The notes beneath the pieces are model-generated. The model made no database searches, had not been told where the DNA came from, and saw only the letters and a list, made by a program, of their open reading frames with translations. Shown in pieces: positions 1 to 8,957 of a stretch of DNA of 64,000 nt. The DNA comes from Acetobacter pomorum (GTDB lineage: Bacteria > Pseudomonadota > Alphaproteobacteria > Acetobacterales > Acetobacteraceae), in the NCBI RefSeq assembly GCF_002738225.1, contig NZ_PEBQ01000063.1, positions 1 through 64,000 of the forward strand. Reading direction: 5' to 3'. The translations under genes and the position numbers were made by a program. Position 1 is the stretch's first letter, and each line of letters opens with the position of its first letter.

Positions 1-94
1 CGCCCAATACGCCGAGGCCGGACTCTCCGCACCACACATCGTCGGAACCGCTCTAAGCGCGCTGGGCATCGATATTACCAAGCAAATGGCCTGA
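1..94 (+). CDS. dxs: 1-deoxy-D-xylulose-5-phosphate synthase, C-terminal end (partial)
   Basis: The first 94 bases read through in one frame to a TGA at 92-94, giving the last 30 residues of a protein that starts outside the window. The visible tail contains YAEAGLSAPHIVGTALSALG. It resembles the C-terminus of DXS, the thiamine-diphosphate enzyme that joins pyruvate and glyceraldehyde 3-phosphate at the start of the MEP isoprenoid pathway. The call also leans on context: tlyA starts 6 bases downstream, and dxs-tlyA is a common alphaproteobacterial pair. The fragment is too short for a domain-level test. Confidence 0.6.
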   Translation, partial: AQYAEAGLSAPHIVGTALSALGIDITKQMA

Positions 95-100
95 TCTATT

Positions 101-838
101 ATGGCACGCCGTCGCGTTGACCAGCTTCTTGTAGATAAAGGGCTGGTTGAAAGCCGCACCAAAGCTCAGGCCCTTATTATGGCGGGGCTTGTGTTTTCTG
201 GTGAAAAACGCATTGCCAAGGCTGGGGATCAGGTTCGGGAAGACGCACCCTTGCAAGTGCGTGGTCAGGAACATCCATGGGTTTCTCGCGGCGGTTGCAA
301 GCTGGCACATGCCATTGAATATTTTGGCCTTTCACCAGAAGGACGTATTTGTCTGGATGTTGGCGCTTCAACTGGTGGGTTTACAGATGTGCTACTTACC
401 CATGGGGCCAAGCATGTGTATGCGGTAGATGTTGGGCATGGGCAACTCGCCTGGAAATTACGGTCCGACCCACGTGTCACGGTGCTGGAAAAGTGCAACG
501 CCCGTTATCTGGATAATGCAATTATTCCAGAAGTGCCTTCCGTTGTTGTGTGTGATGCCAGCTTTATAGGCCTGCGCACTGTGTTGCCCGCAGCGCTGGC
601 ACTTACTACGGAAGATGCGTGGGCTATTGCGTTGATCAAACCTCAGTTTGAAGCCGGGCGTGACCAAATAGGCGCCAAAGGTGTTGTGCGTGATCCTGCC
701 GTGCATGACGCCGTTTGCGAAACCATTTTTTCTTGGTGGAACACCTTGCCTAGCTGGAAAGTACTGGGGATTGAACCCAGCCCCATTACCGGGCCAGAAG
801 GGAATAAAGAGTTTCTCATCGCAGCGCGACGTATTTAG
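101..838 (+). CDS. tlyA: TlyA-family rRNA 2'-O-methyltransferase (hemolysin A family)
   Basis: This 245-residue protein has an N-terminal S4 RNA-binding domain (about residues 1-60, beginning MARRRVDQLLVDKGL). An FtsJ-like Rossmann methyltransferase domain follows, with SAM motif I as DVGASTGGFTDVLL (about residues 86-99). The later motif KPQFEAGRDQIGAKGVVRD is typical of TlyA. The family methylates 2'-OH groups of cytidines in 16S and/or 23S rRNA using S-adenosylmethionine, and acts in the cytoplasm. The length is normal. The ATG follows the upstream stop by 6 bases, so it is probably co-transcribed with dxs. Confidence 0.9.
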   Translation: MARRRVDQLLVDKGLVESRTKAQALIMAGLVFSGEKRIAKAGDQVREDAPLQVRGQEHPWVSRGGCKLAHAIEYFGLSPEGRICLDVGASTGGFTDVLLTHGAKHVYAVDVGHGQLAWKLRSDPRVTVLEKCNARYLDNAIIPEVPSVVVCDASFIGLRTVLPAALALTTEDAWAIALIKPQFEAGRDQIGAKGVVRDPAVHDAVCETIFSWWNTLPSWKVLGIEPSPITGPEGNKEFLIAARRI

Positions 839-973
839 ATCCCCTAAATTATAACACTAAATTAAATTTTCAGGTTTCCCTGCCTTTTTTGCATGGCAGC
901 ATGTCAATTTTTTTGCCACATTTCTTTGTGATCCTTCTTCACGTTATCACTAGAAAATAATGGCAAGCATCTT

Positions 974-1555
974 ATGCGCAAAATTGCAGGTCTGTTTGGC
1001 GTCGCCTGCCTTGCATTTACAAGCGGTCAGGTATTGGCTGCTCCTGTTTTTCATTCTGCATCCCATAACTCCACACCTGCGCAAACCATGCAGACGACAG
1101 AGGTGAGCAATACACTTTTACGCGGATATGAGCAGGATGGCCTGATCCTGCATGACGATGTAAACGCTGGCACATTAACCATTCAGGCTGACCCGGCAAC
1201 GCTACAGGCGCATGGTTCCAACACAAACAATCGCTATCGGTTGGCCATGAAAGATGTTCTGTCTGCCGCAGCTACATATGCATATCTGTATTTTGGCCAA
1301 AACCCAGACGCGCAGGAAGTTACAGTTTCTGCCAACATTCAAACAGATGGTTTTACACCAGCCAGCACAAGTTCGGCAGATACAGCAGAACCTGCCATGA
1401 CCTTGGAAATTGGCCGTCCAGCTTTTCCCATTTCTGCAGATACCAAGCCGGATTCCTACTCTGCACAAACCATTGGTATGATTTTGGACGGCATAGACGC
1501 TTCTAAAATCACCATTGCGCCATGGTTGCGTTCTGCCCTGAAAGAAAGCAACTAA
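974..1555 (+). CDS. Secreted protein of unknown function
   Basis: I do not recognise this 193-residue protein. It starts MRKIAGLFGVACLAFTSG and has a clear Sec signal peptide with a likely cleavage after VLAA (about residues 20-23). The mature part is rich in Thr, Ser, Ala and Asp. It has no cysteines, no membrane segment and no enzyme motif that I can see, which suggests a soluble periplasmic protein. It stands alone between tlyA and rlmN, and a strong hairpin terminator follows its stop by about 40 bases, so it is probably a single-gene transcript. Confidence 0.75.
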   Translation: MRKIAGLFGVACLAFTSGQVLAAPVFHSASHNSTPAQTMQTTEVSNTLLRGYEQDGLILHDDVNAGTLTIQADPATLQAHGSNTNNRYRLAMKDVLSAAATYAYLYFGQNPDAQEVTVSANIQTDGFTPASTSSADTAEPAMTLEIGRPAFPISADTKPDSYSAQTIGMILDGIDASKITIAPWLRSALKESN

Positions 1556-1596
1556 TAAAGAACTCCACCCCATAACGAACATTAAAGCGCATAGAC

Positions 1597-1629
1597 AAAA
1601 GAGGCTGGTATCTATCAGCCTCTTTTTTT
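1597..1629 (+). terminator. Rho-independent terminator after the secreted unknown
   Basis: A perfect 11-bp stem (AAAAGAGGCTG at 1597-1607 pairing with CAGCCTCTTTT at 1616-1626) has an 8-base loop and runs into seven T residues. It ends transcription 41 bases past the stop at 1555 and insulates rlmN. Confidence 0.85.
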
Positions 1630-1673
1630 GTTATACTTATGCCCCTTTCCTTTTTATGTAGCAGCAATCCACA

Positions 1674-2900
1674 ATGTCTTCGTGCACGCATACCTCCACA
1701 CTTGCTGGCGCTAACAGCTCAGCCCTTACCGATCTGAATGCGGAGGAACGTTCGCGCATTTTGGCCAAGGCTGCACTTTTCAGCCCGCCATCTGCCACTC
1801 TGCCTGATGGGCGGCGTGATCTTGTTGGGCTTTCTCGCGATGAGCTTACAGATATTCTGACAGAAATTGGTGAAAAGCCTTTCCGCACCAAGCAACTGTG
1901 GCACTGGATTTATCATCAGGGTGTGACTGATTTTGCGCGCATGAGCACAATTGCCAAGCCGCTTCAGCAAAAACTGGCCGAACGGTTTATTATTAGCCGA
2001 CCAGAAGCTGCAACTGTCCAGACTTCATCGGATGAAACACGCAAGTTTCTATTCCGTTTTCGTGATGGGCAGGAAGCCGAAACTGTTTACATTCCCGATC
2101 GAAGAGAAGACCGCGGTGCCGTATGCATCTCTTCCCAAGTAGGGTGCACCCTGTCCTGCACCTTCTGCCATACCGGTACACAAAAGCTGGTGCGTAATCT
2201 CGGCGCGGCTGAAATTGTTGGTCAATTCATGGCTGCACGAGATTCTTATGGAGAATGGCCTAGCCCTAAAGGTGAAACCCCGCGCCTTCTCTCAACTATC
2301 GTGCTGATGGGTATGGGAGAGCCGCTTTACAATTATGAAAACATCGCCAAGGCCATGAAAATCATCATGGATGGCGAAGGTATTGGGCTTTCTCGCCGCC
2401 GCATTACACTTTCTACTTCAGGCGTGGTGCCTCTCATGGATCGGTGTGGGGATGAACTGGGTATCAACCTTGCAGTTTCCCTGCACGCAGTTCGGAATGA
2501 CCTGCGTGATGAAATTGTCCCATTGAACAGAAAATATCCCATTGAAGACGTTTTGGCCGCCTGTCGTCGCTACCCGGCTGCCAGCAACGCTCGGCGCATT
2601 ACGTTTGAATACATCATGCTCCGTGGGGTGAATGATAGCGAAGCCGACGCGCGTGAGCTGGTGCGCCTGATTGCCGGCATTCCGGCAAAGGTAAACCTCA
2701 TCCCATTCAATCCATGGCCCGGAAGCGCTTATAAGCCCTCCACGCGTGAACAGCAGAACAAGTTTGCTGACATTATTATGAATGCAGGATTTGCGTCCCC
2801 CATTCGTACACCGCGTGGTCGGGATATTCTGGCAGCCTGTGGGCAATTGAAAACGGCAAGTGAACGTGCACGCGCCAGTGCAGACACACTTTCTGAATAA
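1674..2900 (+). CDS. rlmN: Dual-specificity 23S rRNA m2A2503 / tRNA m2A37 methyltransferase RlmN
   Basis: RlmN is a radical SAM enzyme that puts a C2-methyl group on A2503 of 23S rRNA, and on A37 of some tRNAs. The protein has 408 residues. The [4Fe-4S]-binding motif CTLSCTFC puts the three cysteines at 158, 162 and 165. The C-terminal AACGQL motif holds the methyl-transferring cysteine at about residue 389. The LRGVNDS and [10 protein letters not shown] segments are typical of the family. There is an N-terminal extension of about 45 residues before the conserved core, so a later start is possible, although no better ribosome site is obvious. The gene is monocistronic by its surroundings. Confidence 0.95.
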   Translation: MSSCTHTSTLAGANSSALTDLNAEERSRILAKAALFSPPSATLPDGRRDLVGLSRDELTDILTEIGEKPFRTKQLWHWIYHQGVTDFARMSTIAKPLQQKLAERFIISRPEAATVQTSSDETRKFLFRFRDGQEAETVYIPDRREDRGAVCISSQVGCTLSCTFCHTGTQKLVRNLGAAEIVGQFMAARDSYGEWPSPKGETPRLLSTIVLMGMGEPLYNYENIAKAMKIIMDGEGIGLSRRRITLSTSGVVPLMDRCGDELGINLAVSLHAVRNDLRDEIVPLNRKYPIEDVLAACRRYPAASNARRITFEYIMLRGVNDSEADARELVRLIAGIPAKVNLIPFNPWPGSAYKPSTREQQNKFADIIMNAGFASPIRTPRGRDILAACGQLKTASERARASADTLSE

Positions 2901-3009
2901 TTTTTCCGCATAAACAGCCCTTACAGGGTTATGCACTCTGGTGACGCGCCTCCTGCAGTGATAGGAGGAAAGCAACCGTTACAGATTTATATATCAGGAG
3001 ATCTGCTTC

Positions 3010-4251
3010 ATGGGCCCGACTTCCGCCCGGAAAGACGTTAAAAAGGTTGTGCTGGCTTATTCTGGCGGCTTGGATACCTCTGTTATCCTCCGCTGGCTTC
3101 AGAAAACCTATGGTTGCGAGGTTGTTACCTTTACGGCTGATCTGGGCCAGGGGGAAGAACTGGAACCCGCCCGCAAAAAAGCGGAAATGTTTGGCGTAAA
3201 GGAAATCTTTGTTGAAGACCTGCGCGAAACATTTGTGAAAGACTTTGTCTTTCCCATGTTCCGGGCCAACACTCTGTACGAAGGCCAGTACCTTCTGGGC
3301 ACGTCCATTGCACGCCCTCTGATTGCGCAGCGCCAGATTGAAATTGCAGAAGCTGTTGGCGCAGATGCCGTGGCACATGGCGCAACCGGCAAAGGGAATG
3401 ATCAGGTTCGGTTTGAGTTGGCATATTATGCACTCAAGCCAGATATCACTGTGATTGCACCTTGGCGGGAATGGGATCTGACATCCCGCACACGTCTGCT
3501 GACTTTTGCAGAAGAAAACCAGATCCCGATTGCCAAAGACAAGCGTGGTGAAGCGCCTTTCTCTGTAGATGCCAACCTGCTCCATTCTTCTTCCGAAGGG
3601 AAAGTGCTGGAAGATCCTGCTATTCCCCCAGAAGAAATGGTTTTTCAGCGCACCATCTCCCCAGAAGCCGCGCCAGACAAGCCAACAGAAATCACCATTG
3701 ATTTTGTAAGTGGTGACCCGGTTGCCATTAACGGCGTTGCCATGTCTCCCGCTACGTTGCTGACACGGCTGAATGAACTGGGCAAAGCCAATGGTATTGG
3801 CCGCCTGGATATGGTGGAAAACCGTTTTGTTGGCATGAAATCCCGCGGGATTTACGAAACACCCGGCGGCACCATTCTGCTGACGGCGCATCGGAGCATG
3901 GAATCCATCACACTGGATCGCGAAGCCATGCATCTTAAAGATAGCCTGATGCCACGCTATGCTTCCATTCTGTATAATGGTCTCTGGTTCTCCCCCGAAC
4001 GGCGCATGCTTCAAGCTCTTATTGATGCTTCCCAGCATTCAGTTACGGGGCGTGTGCGTCTTAAACTTTACAAGGGCAATGTTATCTGTGTGGGACGTGA
4101 AAGCCCGAACAGCCTGTATGATGCCAGAGTTGTCACGTTTGAAGATGATGAAGGTGCTTACAACCAGCAGGATGCCCAAGGCTTTATCAAGCTGAATGCA
4201 CTGCGGCTGCGCTTGGGCGCGCAGATCGGACGTAAAGGTGGTGCCCTTTAA
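3010..4251 (+). CDS. argG: Argininosuccinate synthase
   Basis: ArgG condenses citrulline and aspartate with ATP to argininosuccinate, the penultimate step of arginine synthesis. The 413-residue protein shows the PP-loop ATP site ([15 protein letters not shown], about residues 16-30). Further family signatures are [10 protein letters not shown] and [13 protein letters not shown] (about residues 119-131). AGGAG at 2996-3000 lies nine bases before the ATG and fixes the start. The FKBP lipoprotein gene follows 43 bases after the stop and may be co-transcribed. Confidence 0.97.
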   Translation: MGPTSARKDVKKVVLAYSGGLDTSVILRWLQKTYGCEVVTFTADLGQGEELEPARKKAEMFGVKEIFVEDLRETFVKDFVFPMFRANTLYEGQYLLGTSIARPLIAQRQIEIAEAVGADAVAHGATGKGNDQVRFELAYYALKPDITVIAPWREWDLTSRTRLLTFAEENQIPIAKDKRGEAPFSVDANLLHSSSEGKVLEDPAIPPEEMVFQRTISPEAAPDKPTEITIDFVSGDPVAINGVAMSPATLLTRLNELGKANGIGRLDMVENRFVGMKSRGIYETPGGTILLTAHRSMESITLDREAMHLKDSLMPRYASILYNGLWFSPERRMLQALIDASQHSVTGRVRLKLYKGNVICVGRESPNSLYDARVVTFEDDEGAYNQQDAQGFIKLNALRLRLGAQIGRKGGAL

Positions 4252-4294
4252 GGCACCCTTTTCCACCATCCATCAGAAGGTGTTCAAGAAGATC

Positions 4295-4792
4295 ATGATC
4301 CGTCGCTTTTCTCTTATTCCCTGCATGCTTGCGGCCAGCTTGGCCGTATCTCTTACGGCCTGTGGTTCTCACAAGGAAGAACAGGAACTCACGCCTGCTC
4401 AGCAGATGGAAAAGCTGCGCTCTGCACCTGGCGTAAAAGTTCTGAAGGATGGCTTGGCCTATAAAGTTCTGGAATCCGGCCCGAAGGATGGTGAGCAGCC
4501 GCGCCCCGGTGATGGCATGATGCTTATTTATGAGGGGCGTCTGCCAGATGGTTCCATCTTTGATAGTTCAGATCAGCATGGCAGTGGTGCCTATATGCAG
4601 ATGCCACTTGCAGGCCTGATTCAGGGCTGGATGGAAGCTCTGCCCTTAATGCATGTGGGTGACACCTGGATGCTTTATGTTCCACCAGAACTTGGTTATG
4701 GGCATAAATCCATGGGTATTATCCCATCTGACAGCCCGCTCATTTTCCGCATCCAGCTTTTGGGTGTGGAACATGCGCATAATTCGCCCTGA
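4295..4792 (+). CDS. FKBP-type peptidyl-prolyl isomerase, lipoprotein
   Basis: This 165-residue protein has a lipoprotein signal peptide ending in LTAC (lipidated Cys at residue 23) and a single FKBP domain (about residues 50-160). The domain shows the usual GDGMMLIYEGRLPDGSIFDSS opening strand and the LIQGWMEALPLM helix. FKBP enzymes isomerise X-Pro bonds, and a lipidated form would act as a periplasmic folding helper on a membrane face. I chose the ATG at 4295 because the frame upstream runs into argG and only this start gives an intact signal peptide. A strong terminator follows. Confidence 0.88.
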   Translation: MIRRFSLIPCMLAASLAVSLTACGSHKEEQELTPAQQMEKLRSAPGVKVLKDGLAYKVLESGPKDGEQPRPGDGMMLIYEGRLPDGSIFDSSDQHGSGAYMQMPLAGLIQGWMEALPLMHVGDTWMLYVPPELGYGHKSMGIIPSDSPLIFRIQLLGVEHAHNSP

Positions 4793-4809
4793 TCTAAACT
4801 CTTAATATT

Positions 4810-4846
4810 GCGGGGCTTCAGGTTTAAAAGCCCCGCTTGGGTTTTT
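4810..4846 (+). terminator. Rho-independent terminator after the FKBP gene
   Basis: A 9-bp GC-rich stem (GCGGGGCTT at 4810-4818 with AAGCCCCGC at 4828-4836) is followed by TTGGGTTTTT. It lies 18 bases after the FKBP stop and ends just before the ATG at 4854 of the next gene, so that gene must have a promoter overlapping this element or depend on read-through. Confidence 0.75.
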
Positions 4847-4853
4847 GCTACCC

Positions 4854-5318
4854 ATGCTTTCTTCACGCTTTGCGTTTCGTCTTGCTTGTTGTGGCATGCT
4901 GTTTTTTATGGCGGCATGTTCACCTAAAAGCGGTTCTAGCCTTTACGGTACAAACTGCGGTATCTGCCATCATGGTGGAGATGGCATGCCGGGGTCAGTT
5001 CCCCCACTTGTAAACCGTATTGACCGTATTGCTAGCACGCCAGAAGGGCGGAAATATCTGGCCGATGTGCTGATGAATGGCGTAAGTGGCCCCATAAAAG
5101 CTAATGGCACAGCTTATAGTGCAGAGATGCCGCCATTCCGCTACCTTAAAGATGAAGAAGTTGCGGCTATTCTTTCTTGGCTTTCGCAGCGTGGAAACAT
5201 AAAACCAGCTCCATCAATAAGCGCGACAGAAATTGCAACCGCGCGGGCTGATCGTAAATCAGCAGGTAAAGTTGCAACCGAGCGGGAAGAACTGGACCGC
5301 ACGCAGCCACTTCCGTAA
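4854..5318 (+). CDS. c-type cytochrome lipoprotein
   Basis: This 154-residue protein has a lipobox (FFMAAC, Cys22) and one c-type haem site CGICH (Cys35, Cys38, His39). A later Met in AEMPPF is a probable sixth haem ligand. The mature domain is a class I cytochrome c, placed on the periplasmic face of a membrane, where it would carry electrons between a dehydrogenase and an oxidase. The tail after about residue 115 is charged and looks disordered. The ATG at 4854 is preferred over a TTG three codons upstream that lies in the terminator. No partner enzyme is adjacent. Confidence 0.82.
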   Translation: MLSSRFAFRLACCGMLFFMAACSPKSGSSLYGTNCGICHHGGDGMPGSVPPLVNRIDRIASTPEGRKYLADVLMNGVSGPIKANGTAYSAEMPPFRYLKDEEVAAILSWLSQRGNIKPAPSISATEIATARADRKSAGKVATEREELDRTQPLP

Positions 5319-5350
5319 TCTGTCTCATAACATGTGGTGATACTCTTCTT

Positions 5351-6346
5351 ATGCAGCGTATTTTTTCTGGTATTCAGCCTTCTGGCGTACCCCAACTTGG
5401 CAATTACCTTGGAGCAATCCGAAACTGGGTTAATTTGCAAGCAGACTATGAATGCATTTTCTGCCTTGTGGACATGCACGCCATTACCGTGTGGCAAGAC
5501 CCGGAAAAACTACGTGAGCATACTCTAACCCAAACGGCTATTTTGCTTGCTGCGGGTATTGATGCAGACAAGCACATTCTTTTCAATCAATCTGCAGTTT
5601 CTGCTCATGCACGCTTAGGGTGGATTTTTAATTGTGTTTCACGCCTCGGTTGGCTGAACCGCATGACGCAATTTAAGGACAAAGCTGGAAAAGACCGAGA
5701 AAATCATTCAGCTGGCCTGTACGTTTACCCCAATCTTATGGCTGCTGATATTTTGGCTTACAAAGCCACACACGTTCCTGTTGGTGAAGACCAGAAACAA
5801 CACTTGGAACTTACCAATGATATCGCTCAAAAATTCAACCATGATTACAAGGTGGATTTTTTTCCGCAGGTAAAATCACTTATTCCACCTACTGCCGCAC
5901 GTATCATGAGCTTGCGCGATGGCACAAAAAAAATGTCCAAATCTGATCCATCGGCACAAAGCCGTATTGAATTGACAGACGATGCAGATGCGATTGCTTT
6001 AAAAATCCGGCGTGCAAAAACAGATCCCAATCCTTTACCTGAAAATGCATCAGACTTGGTTGATCGCCCGGAAGCAAAAAATCTTGTTTCTATTTATGCT
6101 GCATTGGCAGACATATCAGCTGATGAAGTATTAAAAAAACATGCTGGCCAAGGATTTGGCCCCTTTAAAGCTGCACTGACAGAAATTGTGGTCAACGCTA
6201 TTGCTCCTATCGGGCAAGAAACCACTCGCCTCCTACAAGATGAGGCTTATCTACTAGAAACCTTACGCAAAGGTGCGCATCGGGCACAAACTATTGCTGA
6301 GCCAATTGTTTCCGAAGCTGAAAAATTGGTTGGGTTTCTAAAATAG
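5351..6346 (+). CDS. trpS: Tryptophanyl-tRNA synthetase
   Basis: TrpS is a class I aminoacyl-tRNA synthetase that charges tRNA-Trp. The 331-residue protein has the HIGH-like motif as PSGVPQLGNYLGA (about residues 11-23) and the KMSKS loop as KKMSKSDPS (about residues 197-205). The length is normal for bacteria. It lies 32 bases after the cytochrome gene, so the two may share a transcript. Its 3' end faces the DUF1275 gene, with 18 bases between them. Confidence 0.96.
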   Translation: MQRIFSGIQPSGVPQLGNYLGAIRNWVNLQADYECIFCLVDMHAITVWQDPEKLREHTLTQTAILLAAGIDADKHILFNQSAVSAHARLGWIFNCVSRLGWLNRMTQFKDKAGKDRENHSAGLYVYPNLMAADILAYKATHVPVGEDQKQHLELTNDIAQKFNHDYKVDFFPQVKSLIPPTAARIMSLRDGTKKMSKSDPSAQSRIELTDDADAIALKIRRAKTDPNPLPENASDLVDRPEAKNLVSIYAALADISADEVLKKHAGQGFGPFKAALTEIVVNAIAPIGQETTRLLQDEAYLLETLRKGAHRAQTIAEPIVSEAEKLVGFLK

Positions 6347-6364
6347 CGAAACGGCACAACTGAG

Positions 6365-7105
6365 CTATTTTGTATTCTTGTTGTTTACAGGCACACGGGC
6401 ATTTTCAATAATGCCCGGTGTAGCTAATGCAATTAAAATAGCTGAGATTATAAATAGAATATATTTTTGAAAATAAATATAACCCCCTCCTCCTAAAATT
6501 CCTCCAACAATAAAACAAAATACAATTTGCGCATGTAACCACAAACGCTTTTTAATAATATTCAAATGTGCAGCATCAACTTTATGATAAAAAGATTCAA
6601 TCCAATCAGCTATTTCAATTCCTAGGTCTGTCAGCATTCCAGTTACATGGGTGGTACGCACAACAGAGCCAGAAATACGTGTTACAGTTGCATTTTGCAG
6701 GCCCATAACAAAACTCAAAACAAATGTAGCAACCCGATCTCGCTCTGGATTATGAGAAACACATATAAAATTCACACCTAAAGCAACAAGAATTACTGCT
6801 TCCAAAACCAGGCTAAAGGCATATACAGCCCCCCATCCTTTACGCCGCCCCATATTAACTAAAAGAGTGCAAACAATAGCCCCCAGCACAAAACTTATAA
6901 TAAGCGCCAAAGATAAAAAGGCTGTTCCAAAATCCAGACTATCTACTTTTAAGGCGATACTAGAGGCATTGCCTGTCATATTGGCGCAATAATATCCAAG
7001 CTGCATGAAACCAAGCACATTTACAGCTCCTGCCACTATAGCAAGAGAACTGCCTAACTGCCGGTTCATCTGAAAACTGCGCTGACTTTTCTCTCTCAAA
7101 AGCAT
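6365..7105 (-). CDS. DUF1275 (YoaK-like) membrane protein
   Basis: This 246-residue membrane protein has about six hydrophobic segments and an AGAVNVLGFMQLGYYCANMTGNASS stretch near its start that matches the DUF1275/YoaK family pattern (GxxD/N...F..NxTGN). Family function is not established, although a transport role is often assumed. The start is uncertain: the ATG at 7105 or the ATG at 7069 could serve, and neither has a strong ribosome site. A second member of the family lies at 40178-40897. The C-terminal region is AT-rich compared with the flanking genes. Confidence 0.8.
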   Translation of the reverse strand: MLLREKSQRSFQMNRQLGSSLAIVAGAVNVLGFMQLGYYCANMTGNASSIALKVDSLDFGTAFLSLALIISFVLGAIVCTLLVNMGRRKGWGAVYAFSLVLEAVILVALGVNFICVSHNPERDRVATFVLSFVMGLQNATVTRISGSVVRTTHVTGMLTDLGIEIADWIESFYHKVDAAHLNIIKKRLWLHAQIVFCFIVGGILGGGGYIYFQKYILFIISAILIALATPGIIENARVPVNNKNTK

Positions 7106-7184
7106 AAAAAGAATTTCTCTGCTTTAAGGACGCAAAGCAATGCCATTATCCTGATTTTTTTACACTTTTTGCGTGAGAAGCCTC

Positions 7185-7213
7185 TTGTCAAATCCTCTAT
7201 GAAGAGATATTAA
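7185..7213 (+). promoter_or_regulatory. Sigma-70-type promoter for tRNA-Val
   Basis: TTGTCA at 7185-7190 and TATTAA at 7208-7213 are separated by exactly 17 bases, a near-consensus housekeeping promoter. Transcription would start at about 7220, a few bases before the mature tRNA 5' end at 7227. Confidence 0.7.
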
Positions 7214-7226
7214 GCTCTCACAAACC

Positions 7227-7301
7227 GGGTGCGTAGCTCAGCGGTAGAGCATCGCCTTCACACGGCGGGGGTCACAGGTTCAATCCCTGTCGCACCCACC
7301 A
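7227..7301 (+). tRNA. tRNA-Val (anticodon CAC)
   Basis: The 75-nt gene folds as a cloverleaf. The acceptor stem GGGTGCG pairs with CGCACCC, the anticodon stem TCGCC pairs with GGCGG around the loop TTCACAC, and the T arm is ACAGG-TTCAATC-CCTGT. The 3' CCA is encoded. The anticodon CAC reads the valine codon GTG. Confidence 0.97.
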
Positions 7302-7471
7302 CGGTTTTTCCTAGTTCTCTGCGGGTTTTGGCGTATTTCTAGGATAAATTCTTGTTCAAAAAAGAATTATTTTTATCTCTATTAAAATAAGTAAATTACC
7401 TTAACACTTGTGCACAATGAGTACGCAAATATTTCTCTTTATCTTCACTTCGCCCACACAATATTCCAAGA

Positions 7472-7499
7472 AAAAACCCTTCAAAAATGAAGGGTTTTT
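7472..7499 (-). terminator. Bidirectional-looking terminator after the response regulator
   Basis: AAAAACCCTTCA pairs with TGAAGGGTTTTT around a short loop of AAAA. On the minus strand it lies about 74 bases beyond the stop of the response regulator and ends in a T run, so it should terminate that gene. The stem is symmetrical enough to stop transcription from the tRNA side too. Confidence 0.75.
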
Positions 7500-7572
7500 C
7501 AATAGGTCGCATTTACATTAATGCCCGAAGATTAAACCTTAACGCACTGCTTTACCTTCAGTCAGCCAGCAC

Positions 7573-8292
7573 TCAAACAGTTCCAGCCACTTCTGGTTCC
7601 GGGTTAAGGCGATAACCTCCACCTTCCGTTACCAGCAAAGAGGCATGAGCAGGATCGGGCTCAATCTTTTGGCGAAGACGGTAAATATGCGTTTCCAGCG
7701 TATGCGTGGTTACTGCAGCATTGTATCCCCATACCTCATTCAGCAAAACCTGCCGGGGCACAGGGCGCGTTCCTGCGCGGTAAAGAAACTTCAGAATAGC
7801 TGTTTCTTTTTCCGTCAGTCTAATACGGCGGTTCTTGGCTGGCTCCTGCAAGAGCTTGGCAGAAGGACGGAATGTATATGGCCCAATAGAAAATACAGCA
7901 TCTTCACTGTTTTCAAACAGTCTTAGCTGTGCACGTAATCTGGCCAGAAGCTCTGCAATGCGGAAAGGCTTGGCAACGTAGTCATTGGCGCCAGCATCAA
8001 GTCCTTTTACAATATCAGACTCATCATCAGAACCTGTCAGCATGATAACAGGCATACGCAGGCCATCTTTGCGTAATTCTGCACAAAAATCACGCCCATC
8101 TCCATCTGGAAGAGTTACGTCCAGCAATATGGCATCACACCGTGCATCCGGTTCCTTCAGCTTCTGACGAGCCTCGGCCAACGTTGCCGCCTCCAGAACC
8201 TGAAATTCCCCATCCAACTGCAACTGCTCTGCCAGTGTTCTGCGAATGACCTGATCGTCATCTACAACCAAAATTGGGCGCGCACCCGTCAT
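7573..8292 (-). CDS. OmpR/PhoB-family response regulator (orphan)
   Basis: This 239-residue protein has a receiver domain with the acidic pocket DDD (residues 11-13) and phospho-acceptor Asp58 in LLDVTLPDGDG. The switch Lys is in YVAKPFR. A winged-helix DNA-binding domain follows (about residues 130-230, ending in THTLETHIYRLRQKI). The start at 8292 is supported by AGGAG ten bases upstream, and a longer frame upstream lacks a site. No histidine kinase is adjacent, so the partner is encoded elsewhere. The L,D-transpeptidase gene is divergent, 149 bases away, which suggests but does not prove a link to envelope control. Confidence 0.9.
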   Translation of the reverse strand: MTGARPILVVDDDQVIRRTLAEQLQLDGEFQVLEAATLAEARQKLKEPDARCDAILLDVTLPDGDGRDFCAELRKDGLRMPVIMLTGSDDESDIVKGLDAGANDYVAKPFRIAELLARLRAQLRLFENSEDAVFSIGPYTFRPSAKLLQEPAKNRRIRLTEKETAILKFLYRAGTRPVPRQVLLNEVWGYNAAVTTHTLETHIYRLRQKIEPDPAHASLLVTEGGGYRLNPEPEVAGTV

Positions 8293-8441
8293 GGAACATT
8301 GTCTCCTTATGTCAGCCTTCTGGCTCGGCTGCCTTGACCTGCTTCGTATATCAATCACACAACGAATCGTATCAAAACCTATTTCAAGGCATGATACGTC
8401 AACCTCACGCGAAAGCTATAAAAGCAGGAGTAAGATTATTT

Positions 8442-8957
8442 ATGATGATACACGTATGGCCAACAGTAAACAGCAATATGGATGCACAACTGCATTGCAG
8501 ACACAAAAGCATGAGCGCCATTATTGGCAAGAAAGGCGTAACAAGCCATAAACATGAAGGTGACTTGGCAACACCCTTAGGCACTTTCCTCTTACGGCAG
8601 GTATTTTACCGCGCTGACCGGATTATAAAACCACAATCGGTTCTACCCGTTATTCCGCTAAGTAAACAGGACGGCTGGTGTGATGATCCCTCATCCCCCC
8701 ATTATAACCAGCAAGTTGGGCTGCCTTTCCCTTTCCGCCATGAAGCCTTGTGGCGTGAAGATTCTGTTTATGATCTGATTGTTGTCATTGGCTATAATGA
8801 TAACCCTGCAATAGCTGGCAAAGGGTCTGCCATTTTTATGCACCTACAACGCCCGAACAAAACACCAACCGAGGGATGTGTAGCGCTGACTGAGCCTGAT
8901 CTACGCTTTGTTTTGGCGGCAGGTGCAACAGAAATCACCATCCATCCGCCCCGTTAA
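8442..8957 (+). CDS. L,D-transpeptidase (YkuD) family protein
   Basis: This 171-residue YkuD-domain protein shows the family pattern HEGDLATPLGTF (about residues 38-49), YRADR, DGWCDDP and GKGSAIFMH. The catalytic pair is His134 and Cys146 in TEGCVAL. Such enzymes cross-link peptidoglycan stem peptides (3-3 bonds) or attach proteins to them. I chose the ATG at 8442 because AGGAG at 8426-8430 precedes it and the family homology begins soon after. I see no clear signal peptide from this start, which is odd for a periplasmic enzyme, although this branch of the family often lacks an obvious one. The 3' end overlaps the antiporter stop by 4 bases. Confidence 0.85.
   Translation: MMIHVWPTVNSNMDAQLHCRHKSMSAIIGKKGVTSHKHEGDLATPLGTFLLRQVFYRADRIIKPQSVLPVIPLSKQDGWCDDPSSPHYNQQVGLPFPFRHEALWREDSVYDLIVVIGYNDNPAIAGKGSAIFMHLQRPNKTPTEGCVALTEPDLRFVLAAGATEITIHPPR

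Noticed and set aside
880..899. Hairpin after tlyA as a terminator
   Set aside because: The stem is only 5 bp with a 10-base loop and no T run follows it.
2949..2968. CCTCCT/AGGAGG hairpin upstream of argG as an attenuator
   Set aside because: The 6-bp stem has no T run, and I see no leader peptide or competing structure.
2929..4038. Long minus-strand open frame of 369 codons across argG
   Set aside because: It is antisense to a clearly real argG, and its protein is rich in Cys, His, Phe and Asn with no domain.
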